A stretch of 64,000 bases of DNA from an uncultured Eubacteriales bacterium (GCA_949283375.1 CASDSM010000009.1:43034-107033); one strand, 5' to 3'. Counted from the stretch's first letter, positions 19,582 to 27,701 are shown. The notes: a model not told the origin generated them from the letters alone. Program-made: numbers and translations.

Positions 19582-19860
19582 GCAAACAGACGCAGATGGG
19601 AAGAAAGACTGCGCGTATCCCTTTCAGAGAGCCGGTGGCTGCTGTGAACCGGCAGGCGGCGCGCGGTGGATAACTGTTCCCGGAGTCGTCGTCCCGAACC
19701 GCATGGCGCAGTAGGGGCGGCCGGCTGGCCCCGTTACCGGCCCAGGCCTTGTTGGAGGCCGCAGAGGGCACGGCGGGTGACCGCCGGCCGAACCAGGGTG
19801 GTACCGTGTAAATGTCTTTTTACACCCCTGACCGTAGCCGCGGTCAGGGGTGTTTTTCAC
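19582..19860 (+). promoter_or_regulatory. T-box riboswitch upstream of leuA
   Basis: The conserved T-box AGGGTGGTACCGTG lies at 19795-19808. Stem I runs from GGGAA (19598-19602) to TTCCC (19677-19681) and carries the typical apical loop CCGGTGGCTGCTGTGAACCGG. A terminator (12-bp stem 19822-19833 with 19842-19853, then TTTTT) follows. Uncharged tRNA would stabilise the antiterminator and allow leuA transcription. The specifier is ambiguous: ACT (19673-19675) sits one purine before the basal stem as in characterised T-boxes, whereas the overlapping CTG (19674-19676) would fit leucine and the gene. Confidence 0.92.
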
Positions 19861-19904
19861 TCTCCTGACGGGCAACCCCATCATTTTTTAGGAGGAAACC
19901 AGCG

Positions 19905-21632
19905 ATGACCGGATTTGAAAAGTACATCCCCTTCGTCCCCCAGCCGATCGAGGGCCGCACCTGGCCGGACAAGCAGATCACCCACGCGCCCACCTGGTGC
20001 TCCGTCGACCTGCGCGACGGCAATCAGGCCCTCATCGACCCGATGAACGTGGAGGAGAAGCTGGAGCTGTTCCACTGCCTGGTGGACATCGGCGTGAAGG
20101 AGATCGAGGTGGGCTTCCCCTCCGCCTCGGATACGGAGTATCTCTTCCTGCGCACCCTGATCGAGGACGGGCACATCCCGGACGACGTGACCATCCAGGT
20201 GCTGGTGCAGGCGCGGCCCCATCTGATCCGCCGCACCTTCCAGGCCATCCAGGGCTGCAAGCATGTGATCTTCCACTTCTACAACTCCACCTCCACCTTA
20301 CAGCGCAAGGTGGTCTTCCGCACCGACGTGGAGGGCGTGAAGAAGATCGCCGTGGACGCGGCGGAGATGATCTACGAGATGAGCCAGCCCTTCCTCGCCT
20401 CGGGGATGGACCTGCGCTATGAGTACTCCCCCGAGTCCTTCATGGGCACCGAGATGGACGCGGCGGACGAGATCTGCGCCGCCGTGCTCGACGCCCTGCA
20501 CGCCGACGAGGCGCACAAGGTCATCCTGAACCTCCCCACCACGGTGGAGAACTGCCTGCCCAACCAGTTCGCCGACGAGCTGGAATACTTCATCCGCAAC
20601 CTCCCCGGCCGGGAGCGGGCGATCATCTCGCTGCACCCGCACAACGACCGCGGCACCGGCGTGGCCACCGCCGAGCTCGGCCTGCTCGCCGGGGGCGAGC
20701 GGATCGAGGCCACCCTCTTCGGCAACGGCGAGCGGACGGGCAATGTGGACATGGTCACTCTGGCGATGAACATGTACACCCAGGGCATCGACCCCGAGCT
20801 GGACTTCTCCGACATCAACCATATCCGCGACATCTATGAGAAGGTCACCAAGATGCGCATCGGCGAGCGGCAGCCCTATGTCGGCAAACTGGTGTTCACC
20901 GCCTTCTCCGGCAGCCATCAGGACGCGATCAACAAGGGCGTGCAGTACATGGACGAGTCGGGCACCGACAAGTGGGAGGTCCCGTACCTCCCCATCGACC
21001 CGGCGGACGTGGGCCGCGCCTACGAGCCCATCATCCGCATCAACAGCCAGTCCGGCAAGGGCGGCACCGCCTTTGTCATGGCGCACAACTTCGGCTACAA
21101 CCTGCCCAAGGCGATGCATCCGGAGTTCGGCGCCATCGTCCAGCAGGAGACCGACCGCGTGGGCAAGGAGCTGCTGCCGGAGGCCATCTTCCAGCTCTTC
21201 CGCAGGGAGTACCTGAATGTGAACGGCCCCTATCAGCTCCTGCGCCACAGATTCCACGAGGAGATGGTGGACGGCAAGAGCCACGTCACCTTCGAGGGCA
21301 CGCTGCGGCACAAGGAGACCGTCTTCGAGGTCGCCGGCGAGGGTAACGGTCCGATCGACTCCTTCTTCAACGCCATCCACGGCCAGCGGATGGACAAATA
21401 CACCTTCGCCGACTACTCCGAGCACGCGATCAACACCGGCTCGGACTCCCAGGCGGTGGCCTATATCCACCTCAAGACGAAGGAGGATCAGGACATCTTC
21501 GGCGTCGGCATCGACCACAACATCTCTCTGGCCTCCATCAAGGGGGTGCTGTGCGCGATCAACCGCGCCTGGTGGAAGGAGAAGCAGCTCGAGCTCGCCG
21601 CCCAGGCACAGCAGGCGGCACAGCAGGCGTAA
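19905..21632 (+). CDS. leuA: 2-isopropylmalate synthase (long type)
   Basis: A 575-residue LeuA of the longer, actinobacterial/yeast-like subtype. It condenses acetyl-CoA with 2-oxoisovalerate, the first committed step of leucine synthesis. The HMGL-like TIM barrel begins WCSVDLRDGNQAL and includes LHPHNDRGTGVA (metal-binding His-x-Asn region) and LFGNGERTGNVDMVTLAMN. The C-terminal part (about 430-560) is the LeuA regulatory dimer domain, where leucine normally binds. AGGAGG precedes the ATG. It is transcribed alone after the T-box and stops at a strong hairpin. Confidence 0.94.
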   Translation: MTGFEKYIPFVPQPIEGRTWPDKQITHAPTWCSVDLRDGNQALIDPMNVEEKLELFHCLVDIGVKEIEVGFPSASDTEYLFLRTLIEDGHIPDDVTIQVLVQARPHLIRRTFQAIQGCKHVIFHFYNSTSTLQRKVVFRTDVEGVKKIAVDAAEMIYEMSQPFLASGMDLRYEYSPESFMGTEMDAADEICAAVLDALHADEAHKVILNLPTTVENCLPNQFADELEYFIRNLPGRERAIISLHPHNDRGTGVATAELGLLAGGERIEATLFGNGERTGNVDMVTLAMNMYTQGIDPELDFSDINHIRDIYEKVTKMRIGERQPYVGKLVFTAFSGSHQDAINKGVQYMDESGTDKWEVPYLPIDPADVGRAYEPIIRINSQSGKGGTAFVMAHNFGYNLPKAMHPEFGAIVQQETDRVGKELLPEAIFQLFRREYLNVNGPYQLLRHRFHEEMVDGKSHVTFEGTLRHKETVFEVAGEGNGPIDSFFNAIHGQRMDKYTFADYSEHAINTGSDSQAVAYIHLKTKEDQDIFGVGIDHNISLASIKGVLCAINRAWWKEKQLELAAQAQQAAQQA

Positions 21633-21661
21633 GCCGGTCCACACGTTCAAACAGCCAAAGC

Positions 21662-21699
21662 GCCCGGAACCGCACCTGCGGTTCCGGGCATTGCTTTTT
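21662..21699 (+). terminator. Terminator of leuA
   Basis: A 13-bp stem (GCCCGGAACCGCA with TGCGGTTCCGGGC, 21662-21689) is followed by ATTGCTTTTTG. Confidence 0.85.
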
Positions 21700-21812
21700 G
21701 CTCCGGGCAAATGTGCATGGACGGGGGTGAAAATTCCTGCTATAATTTTGTCAGATATACCGGCCGCCCGCAGGCGCACCGGATGGAGCTGATTTCACGA
21801 GGAGGTTTTCTT

Positions 21813-22913
21813 ATGTACTGCCCGCACTGCGGCGCATCCGCGCCGGACAACGCAAAATTCTGCACCCGCTGCGGCCGGCCGCTCGCCGCGCCGCAGGCGG
21901 CCCCGCCTGTTGTGCCCACTCCGCCGGAACAGCCCCAGCCGCCGAAAAAGCGTCCCCCGCTGCGCGCGCTCGCTGCCGTTCTCGCCGTCCTTATGGTCGC
22001 CCTCGGGGTGGTGATCGCACTGCTCGTCATCCGGCACAACGGCACGCAGGACTATGACGGCTGCATGGCCCTCGCCGCCCGCTATCTGGAGGAGCTGGAC
22101 TTTGAGCAGGCAGAGGCGATGTACCTCGAGGCCATCCAGCTCGACCCCAGTCAGGTGGATGCCTACCGCGCGCTCGCCGGGCTGTATATCGAACAGGAGC
22201 GCTTTGAAGACGCGCTCGATATTCTGGCGCGCGGCATTGCCGCCACCGGGAGCGGGGAGTTACAGCAGATGTACGATGCGCTGACGGCCCGCCTGACGCC
22301 GGAGGAGGAGAACGGCCCGGCAGAGGGCATAGAAGATCCGGCAGTTGATTCTGTGGATGAGACAAATGAGAATAACACGGCGTCCAACCTTGCAATTTCT
22401 GTAGATTTTGAATACATAATCGATGGTGGAAAGGAATATGCGGTGATTACCGGCCTGGATGAGGCAAATGGTGTTGTGTGGACATACCAGACGGATCAAT
22501 ATGAATGTGCACAGTTGGACAGGGTTTCCGAGCTTGGAAGCAGAAGTGGTTTATTTTACTATGTAGAGGACCGTACTGTTGTTGCATTGGACATTTCCAG
22601 CGGAAAAAAGGTATGGGAGAATGCCTCTTTTGGCGGTTCACCGTCTGCCTTTACTTTTGACGATGATGGAAATCTATACATCTGCGGCTACTTTGGACCT
22701 GACTTGTTTGTCATGAATGAAAATGGTGAGACAATACACAAAGTCGAGGCGTTCTCTTCTGATTATTATTGGCCAATTGAAATATCGTATTCCGAAGGAA
22801 TGGTCGCAATTACCTATGAAGGGACTCCATCCGGACCAGAAGAAACACTTATCATTCATCTGAATGATTATTCCTATACCCTTTCGGAGCATCCCTTAAC
22901 ATGGGATGAATAG
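21813..22913 (+). CDS. Zinc-ribbon/TPR membrane protein with AT-rich beta-propeller-like C-terminus
   Basis: A 366-residue protein starting at the ATG at 21813, with GAGGAGG upstream. The N-terminus is a zinc ribbon (CPHCG..CTRCG, residues 3-21). A proline-rich stretch, one transmembrane helix (about 52-73) and TPR-like helices (about 80-155; YLEELDFEQAEAMYLEAIQLDPSQ) follow. An acidic linker leads to a C-terminal part with PQQ-repeat character (DEANGVVWTYQT, YYVEDRTVVALDISSGKKVWE). From about 22330 the DNA becomes much more AT-rich and codon use changes. The stop TAG is followed at once, in the same frame, by a solute-binding-protein remnant. Function unknown; membrane-anchored sensor or scaffold is a guess. 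Confidence 0.7.
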   Translation: MYCPHCGASAPDNAKFCTRCGRPLAAPQAAPPVVPTPPEQPQPPKKRPPLRALAAVLAVLMVALGVVIALLVIRHNGTQDYDGCMALAARYLEELDFEQAEAMYLEAIQLDPSQVDAYRALAGLYIEQERFEDALDILARGIAATGSGELQQMYDALTARLTPEEENGPAEGIEDPAVDSVDETNENNTASNLAISVDFEYIIDGGKEYAVITGLDEANGVVWTYQTDQYECAQLDRVSELGSRSGLFYYVEDRTVVALDISSGKKVWENASFGGSPSAFTFDDDGNLYICGYFGPDLFVMNENGETIHKVEAFSSDYYWPIEISYSEGMVAITYEGTPSGPEETLIIHLNDYSYTLSEHPLTWDE

Positions 22914-23042
22914 GCAGAAGAGGAGTATTCCGTCGCTGTGGCCAAGGGCAACATTGAGCTGCTCGATGCGATCAATGCCGCCATTGCGGAGCTGATCGCG
23001 GACGGCGCCATTCAGGCGATCGTGGACAAGTACATATATTAA
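22914..23042 (+). pseudogene. C-terminal remnant of an amino-acid ABC substrate-binding protein
   Basis: Directly after the TAG at 22911-22913, 42 sense codons and a TAA encode a peptide containing EYSVAVAKGNIELLDAINAA and ending IQAIVDKYIY. This is the typical extreme C-terminus of family 3 (HisJ/ArtP-like) amino-acid binding proteins. No start or N-terminal domain is present. GC and codon use return to the high-GC norm here. It is a leftover of a gene replaced by the upstream AT-rich segment. The remaining bases to 23138 hold no recognisable feature except the ribosome-binding site of the next gene. Confidence 0.7.
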
Positions 23043-23138
23043 CTCAGAACTTATCATCCGCCATCCAACAGCGTCCCTGCAAAATGCAGCTGCATATCAC
23101 CTGTATCTGGGACATTTGACCCACAGGAGGACCACGCC

Positions 23139-23777
23139 ATGCCCCCGCTCCCCCCATCCTTTTATCTGGGCGACACCGTCGCCATCGCCCGCGCCATGGT
23201 GGGCAAGTACCTCGTCCGCGCCTCAGGCGGCGTGACCCTCGCCGTGCGCATCGCGGAGACGGAGGCCTATGCCGCCGCCGGAGACAGGGCGTGCCACGCC
23301 TACGGCGGCCGGCGCACGGCGCGCAACGAGGTGATGTTCGGCCCGCCCGGCCGGGCGTACATCTATTTCACCTACGGGACGCACCACTGCCTCAATCTGG
23401 TGACCGGGCCGGAGGGGGAGGCGGCCGCCGTGCTGGTGCGCGGGGCGCTCCCCGTCCTCGGCGGGGACGAGATGGCCCGCCGCCGCTTTGGCAGGCCGCT
23501 GGGGGAGCTGAGCGCCCGGCAGCGGCGTGACCTGCTCAACGGGCCGGGCAAGCTCTGCCAGGCTCTCGGCCTCACGCGCGCGGAGAACGGCCTGCCGCTG
23601 GACGGACCAGAACTCTGGGCGGCGGAGGATCTGACCGGTCTGGGCCTCCCGCCTCCGGAGCCGGTGGGAGAGGTCCGCACCGGGCGTCGGGTCGGCATCG
23701 CCTACGCCGGGGAGGCGGTGGAATTCCCCTGGCGCTTCTGGCTGGCGGAGGGATATACGGAGGTGAAGGTGAAATGA
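23139..23777 (+). CDS. DNA-3-methyladenine glycosylase (AAG/MPG family)
   Basis: A 212-residue monofunctional glycosylase that excises alkylated purines in base excision repair. It shows LVRASGGVTLAVRIAETEAY (catalytic Glu in ETEAY), DRACHAYGGRRTARNEVMFGPPGRAYIYFTYGTHHCLN (family core) and LLNGPGKLCQALGL. AGGAGG precedes the ATG. It overlaps the downstream phosphatase gene by 4 bp, so both are translated from one message. Confidence 0.93.
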   Translation: MPPLPPSFYLGDTVAIARAMVGKYLVRASGGVTLAVRIAETEAYAAAGDRACHAYGGRRTARNEVMFGPPGRAYIYFTYGTHHCLNLVTGPEGEAAAVLVRGALPVLGGDEMARRRFGRPLGELSARQRRDLLNGPGKLCQALGLTRAENGLPLDGPELWAAEDLTGLGLPPPEPVGEVRTGRRVGIAYAGEAVEFPWRFWLAEGYTEVKVK

Positions 23778-24400
23778 AGCTCTTTGATCTGGACGGGACC
23801 CTGCTCGACTCCAACGGCATCTGGGAGGAAATCGACCTGCGCTTTCTGGCCAGGCGCGGCATCCCCTGGTCGCGGGCGTACCACGAGGGGGTGATCCACG
23901 CCATCTTCCCGGTGGCGGCCCGGTTCACGAAGGAGTTCTGCCAGCTCGCCGAGAGCGAGGAGGAGATCATGGCCGAGTGGCTCGCCATGGCCCGGGACGC
24001 CTATGCCCACACTCTCCCGGCCAAGGAGGGGGCGGAGGACTATCTCGCCGCCTGCGCCGCGCGTGGGGAGCGGATGGCCCTCTACACCTCGGCGGAGCCG
24101 TCGCTGGCCAGGGCCGCCCTCGCCCGCTTCGGCTGGGACCGGCTGCTCTCCCCGCTCGTCTTCGCCCAGGAGCTGGGGATGCCGAAGGGGACGCCGGGGG
24201 CCTTTGCCGCCGCCGCGCGCGCGCTCGGCGTGCCGCCGGAGGAGATCGAGTTCTTTGACGATTCGCCGGTGGCCTGCCGCGCGGCGAAGGAGGCGGGCTG
24301 CCGCGTGACCGGCGTCCACGACCGCCTCTTTGCCGCGCAGGAGGAGGAGATGCGCGCCCTCTGCGACCGGTATATCTGTTCCTTCCGGGCGCTGCTGTGA
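23774..24400 (+). CDS. HAD-superfamily hydrolase
   Basis: A 208-residue phosphatase-like protein with HAD motif I FDLDGTLLDS at the N-terminus, a helical cap (about 15-85), motif II as YTSAEP, and the motif IV aspartates in EFFDDSPVACRAA. The motif III lysine is probably in GMPKGTP. It is beta-phosphoglucomutase/GPH-like in layout. The substrate cannot be told. It is coupled to the glycosylase gene by an ATGA overlap, which need not mean a shared pathway. Confidence 0.85.
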   Translation: MKLFDLDGTLLDSNGIWEEIDLRFLARRGIPWSRAYHEGVIHAIFPVAARFTKEFCQLAESEEEIMAEWLAMARDAYAHTLPAKEGAEDYLAACAARGERMALYTSAEPSLARAALARFGWDRLLSPLVFAQELGMPKGTPGAFAAAARALGVPPEEIEFFDDSPVACRAAKEAGCRVTGVHDRLFAAQEEEMRALCDRYICSFRALL

Positions 24401-24411
24401 CAGACAGAGAA

Positions 24412-24451
24412 CCGGACGGGGGCCTTTTACGGCTTCCCGTCCGGCTTTTTT
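24412..24451 (+). terminator. Terminator after the HAD gene
   Basis: Stem CCGGACGGG (24412-24420) with CCCGTCCGG (24436-24444) followed by CTTTTTT. Confidence 0.85.
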
Positions 24452-24473
24452 CCGCTGGCGCTCTGGCGCGCGC

Positions 24474-24842
24474 TCATACCTCTTTTTCCCGCGGCCGCAG
24501 GCCGAAGCTCACGGCGATGGCGGCGTCCACCTGGGCCATCATCCGCTCATCCAGGCGGCCCATCCGCTCGCGCAGGCGGCGCTTATCCAGCGTTCGGATC
24601 TGCTCGAGCAGGACGACTGAGTCCCGCGTGAGTCCGCAGTGCTGGTTGATCAGTTCGATATGGGTGGGCAGCTTGGCCTTGTTGAGCTGCGAGGTGATGG
24701 CCGCGGCGATCACCGTCGGGCTGTGCCGGTTGCCCATGTCGTTCTGGATGATGAGCACCGGCCGCACGCCGCCCTGCTCGCTGCCCACCACCGGGCTGAG
24801 GTCGGCGTAAAAGATGTCTCCTCTTCTGACACTGGTATCCAC
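24474..24842 (-). CDS. MazF/PemK-family endoribonuclease toxin, no antitoxin gene seen
   Basis: A 122-residue protein from the GTG at 24842, with GGAG nine bases upstream. An in-frame GTG at 24881 would add 13 residues. Family motifs are [42 protein letters not shown] and [13 protein letters not shown]. The closest known relative by pattern is the firmicute MazF/NdoA, which cuts mRNA at short motifs. Usually a small MazE-like antitoxin gene precedes it. The gap to the next gene upstream (24843-25004) has no such frame, so the antitoxin is absent, distant or the gene is used alone. Confidence 0.9.
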   Translation of the reverse strand: MDTSVRRGDIFYADLSPVVGSEQGGVRPVLIIQNDMGNRHSPTVIAAAITSQLNKAKLPTHIELINQHCGLTRDSVVLLEQIRTLDKRRLRERMGRLDERMMAQVDAAIAVSFGLRPREKEV

Positions 24843-25004
24843 GTTTTCACACTCCGCCGCATGGTATCGTTCTCCCGCCACACCGCTATGTAACGGGGTA
24901 CTCTCATTGTCCCACTGCCGCGGCCGGTTTATACCTGCCGGGTTGGGGCGCGGCGAAATCTCCCTCCAGGCCAGCCTATGCGCCGGGAGGGGACGCGGTG
25001 CGCG

Positions 25005-25580
25005 TCAGTCCGACCCGAATTCCTCCGGGCAGACCTCACGGAGCTTGTCCCGAATGGAGATGAGGTCGTCAAAGGTCTCCGGCCGCCGGGTGGGGTCGCG
25101 CAGGAGGGCGGAGGGGTGGTAGATCGCCGTCATCCACACCCGTCCCTTCTGCACCCACTGGCCGTGCTCGCGCGTGATGCGATAGTCAGAGCGGATCAGC
25201 CGTCCGGCGGCGATGCGGCCCAGGCAGACGATGATGCGCGGGTCGATCAGCCGTGTCTGCGCGCGCAGGTAACCGATGCACGCCTCCTGCTCCTCGCGCA
25301 GCGGGTCGCGGTTGTGCGGCGGGCGGCACTTGACGATGTTGGTGATGTAGTATTGGCTCCGGTCCAGGTCGATGATCTCCAGCATCTGGTCGAGCAGGCG
25401 CCCCGCCGGTCCAACGAAGGGCACGCCGGTGAGGTCCTCCTGCTCCCCCGGCCCCTCGCCGACGAACAGGATCCGGGCGGACGGATTGCCGTCGCCAAAG
25501 ACCAGATGGGTGCGCGTGGCCCCCAGCGAGCACCCGCGGCACTGCTCGCACGCACTGCGCAGCGTCTCCCACGTTGTCAT
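25005..25580 (-). CDS. Uracil-DNA glycosylase, family 4
   Basis: A 191-residue family 4 UDG that removes uracil from DNA. It has the N-terminal iron-sulfur cysteines CEQCRGC, motif I LFVGEGPGEQEDLTGVPFVG, the third cysteine in IVKCRPPHNRDP with a further cysteine in EEQEACIGYL, and motif II YHPSALLR. The ATG at 25580 has a GGGGGG ribosome-binding site. A longer upstream frame would run through the tRNA gene and is rejected. It is transcribed away from the tRNA. Confidence 0.93.
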   Translation of the reverse strand: MTTWETLRSACEQCRGCSLGATRTHLVFGDGNPSARILFVGEGPGEQEDLTGVPFVGPAGRLLDQMLEIIDLDRSQYYITNIVKCRPPHNRDPLREEQEACIGYLRAQTRLIDPRIIVCLGRIAAGRLIRSDYRITREHGQWVQKGRVWMTAIYHPSALLRDPTRRPETFDDLISIRDKLREVCPEEFGSD

Positions 25581-25666
25581 CCCGCGTTCCCCCCTTCTCA
25601 AGCTGCGTCCATTGTACCACAGATTCCCCGGCCGGAAAACAGCGGAAGAAAAAAGAAAATTGGGGG

Positions 25667-25694
25667 TTGACATCGCCGGGAAAATGATTATAAT
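25667..25694 (+). promoter_or_regulatory. Promoter of tRNA-Gln
   Basis: TTGACA (25667-25672) and TATAAT (25689-25694) are 16 bases apart, about 42 bp before the tRNA. Confidence 0.8.
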
Positions 25695-25735
25695 AGTAAA
25701 AGTCGCGAGGGTCGAACGCCCCGCGCGAACGAAAT

Positions 25736-25806
25736 AGCGGGATTGTGTAAGGGTAGCACAGCAGACTCTGACTCTGTATGTGAGGGTTCGAATCCTTCTC
25801 CCGCTG
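25736..25806 (+). tRNA. tRNA-Gln (anticodon CTG)
   Basis: A 71-base cloverleaf: acceptor AGCGGGA (25736-25742) pairs with TCCCGCT (25799-25805), discriminator G. The D arm contains GGGTAGCAC. The anticodon stem GCAGA/TCTGT encloses CTCTGAC, giving anticodon CTG, and the T arm has GGTTCGAATCC. CCA is not encoded. It has its own promoter and terminator. Confidence 0.95.
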
Positions 25807-25812
25807 CTCGGA

Positions 25813-25852
25813 GACCACCTGAGACCGTGAGGTTTTGGGTGGTCCTTTTTTT
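25813..25852 (+). terminator. Terminator of tRNA-Gln
   Basis: Stem GACCACC (25813-25819) with GGTGGTC (25838-25844), followed by CTTTTTTT. Confidence 0.85.
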
Positions 25853-25895
25853 GCCTCCCCCTCTGCAGGAGGGCGCAGGCTGCGCCGGGCGGCCT

Positions 25896-25925
25896 TTGAC
25901 AGACCGGCCTCACCTGTGATAGAAT
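25896..25925 (+). promoter_or_regulatory. Promoter of the candidate RNA
   Basis: TTGACA (25896-25901), an 18-base spacer and TAGAAT (25920-25925), pointing into a 270-bp stretch without a convincing gene. Confidence 0.6.
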
Positions 25926-25931
25926 CATACA

Positions 25932-26198
25932 AAGACCCTTCGCTGTCCCCATGTGCCTCCCACAGTTGGAGGAGCGGACGGATGAAGGGCCATTTCCCTG
26001 GACAAACTGCCGCTGAAGCTGAGAATATTGCCAACAGTTTCCTTGAGGCGCTGACTGGCAATGATATGAAGCTGCAATGCCAGGGCGTTCAACAGCCATT
26101 TGCATTTCCCCCCCCTCCCCGTCCCGGCCGCGCGGACCGGGCGCAAAAATCGTCTGTGCCCGGCAGAAGCGGTTGCTTTTGCCGGGCACAGTGTTTTT
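25932..26198 (+). ncRNA. Candidate structured non-coding RNA
   Basis: About 267 bases lie between a good promoter and a strong terminator hairpin (26154-26191, then TGTTTTTG). Near the 5' end CCCTTC..GAAGGG encloses CCTCC-CACAGTT-GGAGG. In the middle CCCTGG..CCAGGG encloses ATATTGCCA paired with TGGCAATgAT. This gives a long imperfect hairpin with internal loops, loosely like 6S RNA. The plus frame from 25982 has a Shine-Dalgarno-like GGAGGAG but runs through the terminator without a stop, so a protein is less likely. The 140-bp stretch to 26336 has nothing else recognisable. Identity unknown. Confidence 0.45.
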
Positions 26199-26336
26199 GA
26201 GAGAAGAGAGAGGATGGTTTGCGTCGACGGTCGGTTTGCCTCCTGACACTTAGGATTATAGCAGGGCCGGCGGGCGAATCGGTGAAGTTTTTGCGGATAC
26301 TTTGTGAATGTTTTGTGAACCATCTTTCCAAATCCG

Positions 26337-27701
26337 TCAGAATGCGAGGGTCCCGTGCCCGTCCTCCAGCAGGAGGAGGATGCGCTCCTCCGCGCCGGTG
26401 GCGGCGTTGTGATAGACCAGCACCCGCTGCCCCTCCTCCGTGCGGCAGGACAGCTCCCAGCAGAGGACCTCGTCTCCCCCGGCGGTGGGGATGAGGGCGA
26501 GGGCGGCGGACTCCGCCTCCAGCTCATCGGAGAGGCGGGAGACCGCCTCCTCCCGGCCAAAGGAGGGCGCTGAGAGCGTCCGGACGCGGTGGTTGGAGAG
26601 GTAGCCCCGCCCCTCATAGCTCACCGGGCTGCCGTCGGCGAGGGAGATGCCCACCTTCACCAAGTCGGCATAGCAGCGCACCCCGTCCTGCACGGCGCAG
26701 AAGTTGACGGTGAGCACACCGCCCTGCTCGGTGTAATAGGTCTCCTCCAGCCCCTCGAGGCCCAGGCGGCGGAGCAGGCCGCGGGCGGCGGCGACCCCTT
26801 CCTCCTCCGTCAGCTCCATCGCAAGGCCGGAGGGCTGGCAGAGGAAGGAGAGCACCTCGCCCCCCTGCCGCGTCAGCTCCAGCCAGGCGGTCCCCGTCTC
26901 CGTCTGGCAGGAGAAGGTATAGGAGGGGATCTCCCCGTCCGACCGGCCGGAGAGGGTCACGTCGTCCCGCTCCATCAGGCGCGCGGCGATCTCCCACGCC
27001 TCCGCCTCGCTCAGCTCCTCCGCCCCGGCCAGCAGGGCGGGCTCCCGCCCCTCCAGGTGCTGGGAGAAGGGCCCGTCGTAGATCAGGGTGGGCAGCTCGG
27101 GAAACTCCGCCTCGATTGCCTGAAAGCCCTCCGGCCCCTCCTCGCCGGGGAGGTCCCCCACGGCATCCGAGAGGCGGCGCTCCGCCTCCGCCACGCCGGC
27201 GATGGCGTCCGACCCGTCCACCAGCGACAGCTCCAGCTCGTCCAGCCGGCCGGAGAGGGTCTCCGCCGCCGCGGCGAGGGATTTCCACGTCTCATGCTCC
27301 CGCTCCACCGCCGCGCTGTCCCGGGCGGCGGCGCGGGAGAGGGCCTGCGCCCAGTCCCCTACCTGTGCGGCAAAGGCGGCGGTCTGCTCCAGCTCCGCGT
27401 GCGCCAGCGGGAGCTGGCCGATCGCCATCTGCGCCGTCATCGCCTGGGCGAAGACCTCGCTGCACAGGGAGCAGAGCATGGGCGCGGTGGTGACGTAAAC
27501 CCCCTTTTGCAGGGCGGCGCTCATCCGGTCCAGGCTGGCGGTCGCCTCGGAGAAGGCGTGGAGATAGCTGTTGCGCACCGCCCGCTCGAGCTGGCGGGCC
27601 TCGCGGTACTGGTACACGGCGGCCCCGGCGCAGGCCACGAGCAGGGCGAGGGCATAGCTCACCAGACGCACCCGCCCCCTCCGGCTGAAGATCGCTGACA
27701 T
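26337..27701 (-). CDS. ypeB: Spore germination protein YpeB
   Basis: A 454-residue protein with one N-terminal transmembrane helix (about 10-28), a long alpha-helical YpeB region (about 35-220) and C-terminal PepSY-like repeats. YpeB lies in the spore inner membrane/cortex and is needed for stability and function of the cortex-lytic enzyme SleB. Its presence implies spore formation. The ATG at 27701 is chosen because the protein then begins directly before the membrane helix. The sleB gene usually next to it is not here. The upstream neighbour is the divergent thioredoxin reductase-like gene. Confidence 0.85.
   Translation of the reverse strand: MSAIFSRRGRVRLVSYALALLVACAGAAVYQYREARQLERAVRNSYLHAFSEATASLDRMSAALQKGVYVTTAPMLCSLCSEVFAQAMTAQMAIGQLPLAHAELEQTAAFAAQVGDWAQALSRAAARDSAAVEREHETWKSLAAAAETLSGRLDELELSLVDGSDAIAGVAEAERRLSDAVGDLPGEEGPEGFQAIEAEFPELPTLIYDGPFSQHLEGREPALLAGAEELSEAEAWEIAARLMERDDVTLSGRSDGEIPSYTFSCQTETGTAWLELTRQGGEVLSFLCQPSGLAMELTEEEGVAAARGLLRRLGLEGLEETYYTEQGGVLTVNFCAVQDGVRCYADLVKVGISLADGSPVSYEGRGYLSNHRVRTLSAPSFGREEAVSRLSDELEAESAALALIPTAGGDEVLCWELSCRTEEGQRVLVYHNAATGAEERILLLLEDGHGTLAF

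Noticed and set aside
19568-19884. Short minus- and plus-strand frames upstream of leuA
   Set aside because: They cover the T-box leader and have no independent support.
22911-22913. TAG as a recoded or read-through codon
   Set aside because: In-frame continuity with the solute-binding-protein tail is better explained by recombination; no recoding signal or tRNA is visible.
25982-26200. Small protein gene on the plus strand starting MKGHFPGQTAAEAENIANSF
   Set aside because: It has a Shine-Dalgarno-like site but reads through the terminator hairpin with no stop before it, and the C-terminal part is low complexity; kept as part of a candidate RNA.
25005-26249. Extended 414-residue version of the uracil-DNA glycosylase
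   Set aside because: The upstream part crosses the tRNA-Gln gene and its promoter; the ATG at 25580 has a good ribosome-binding site.
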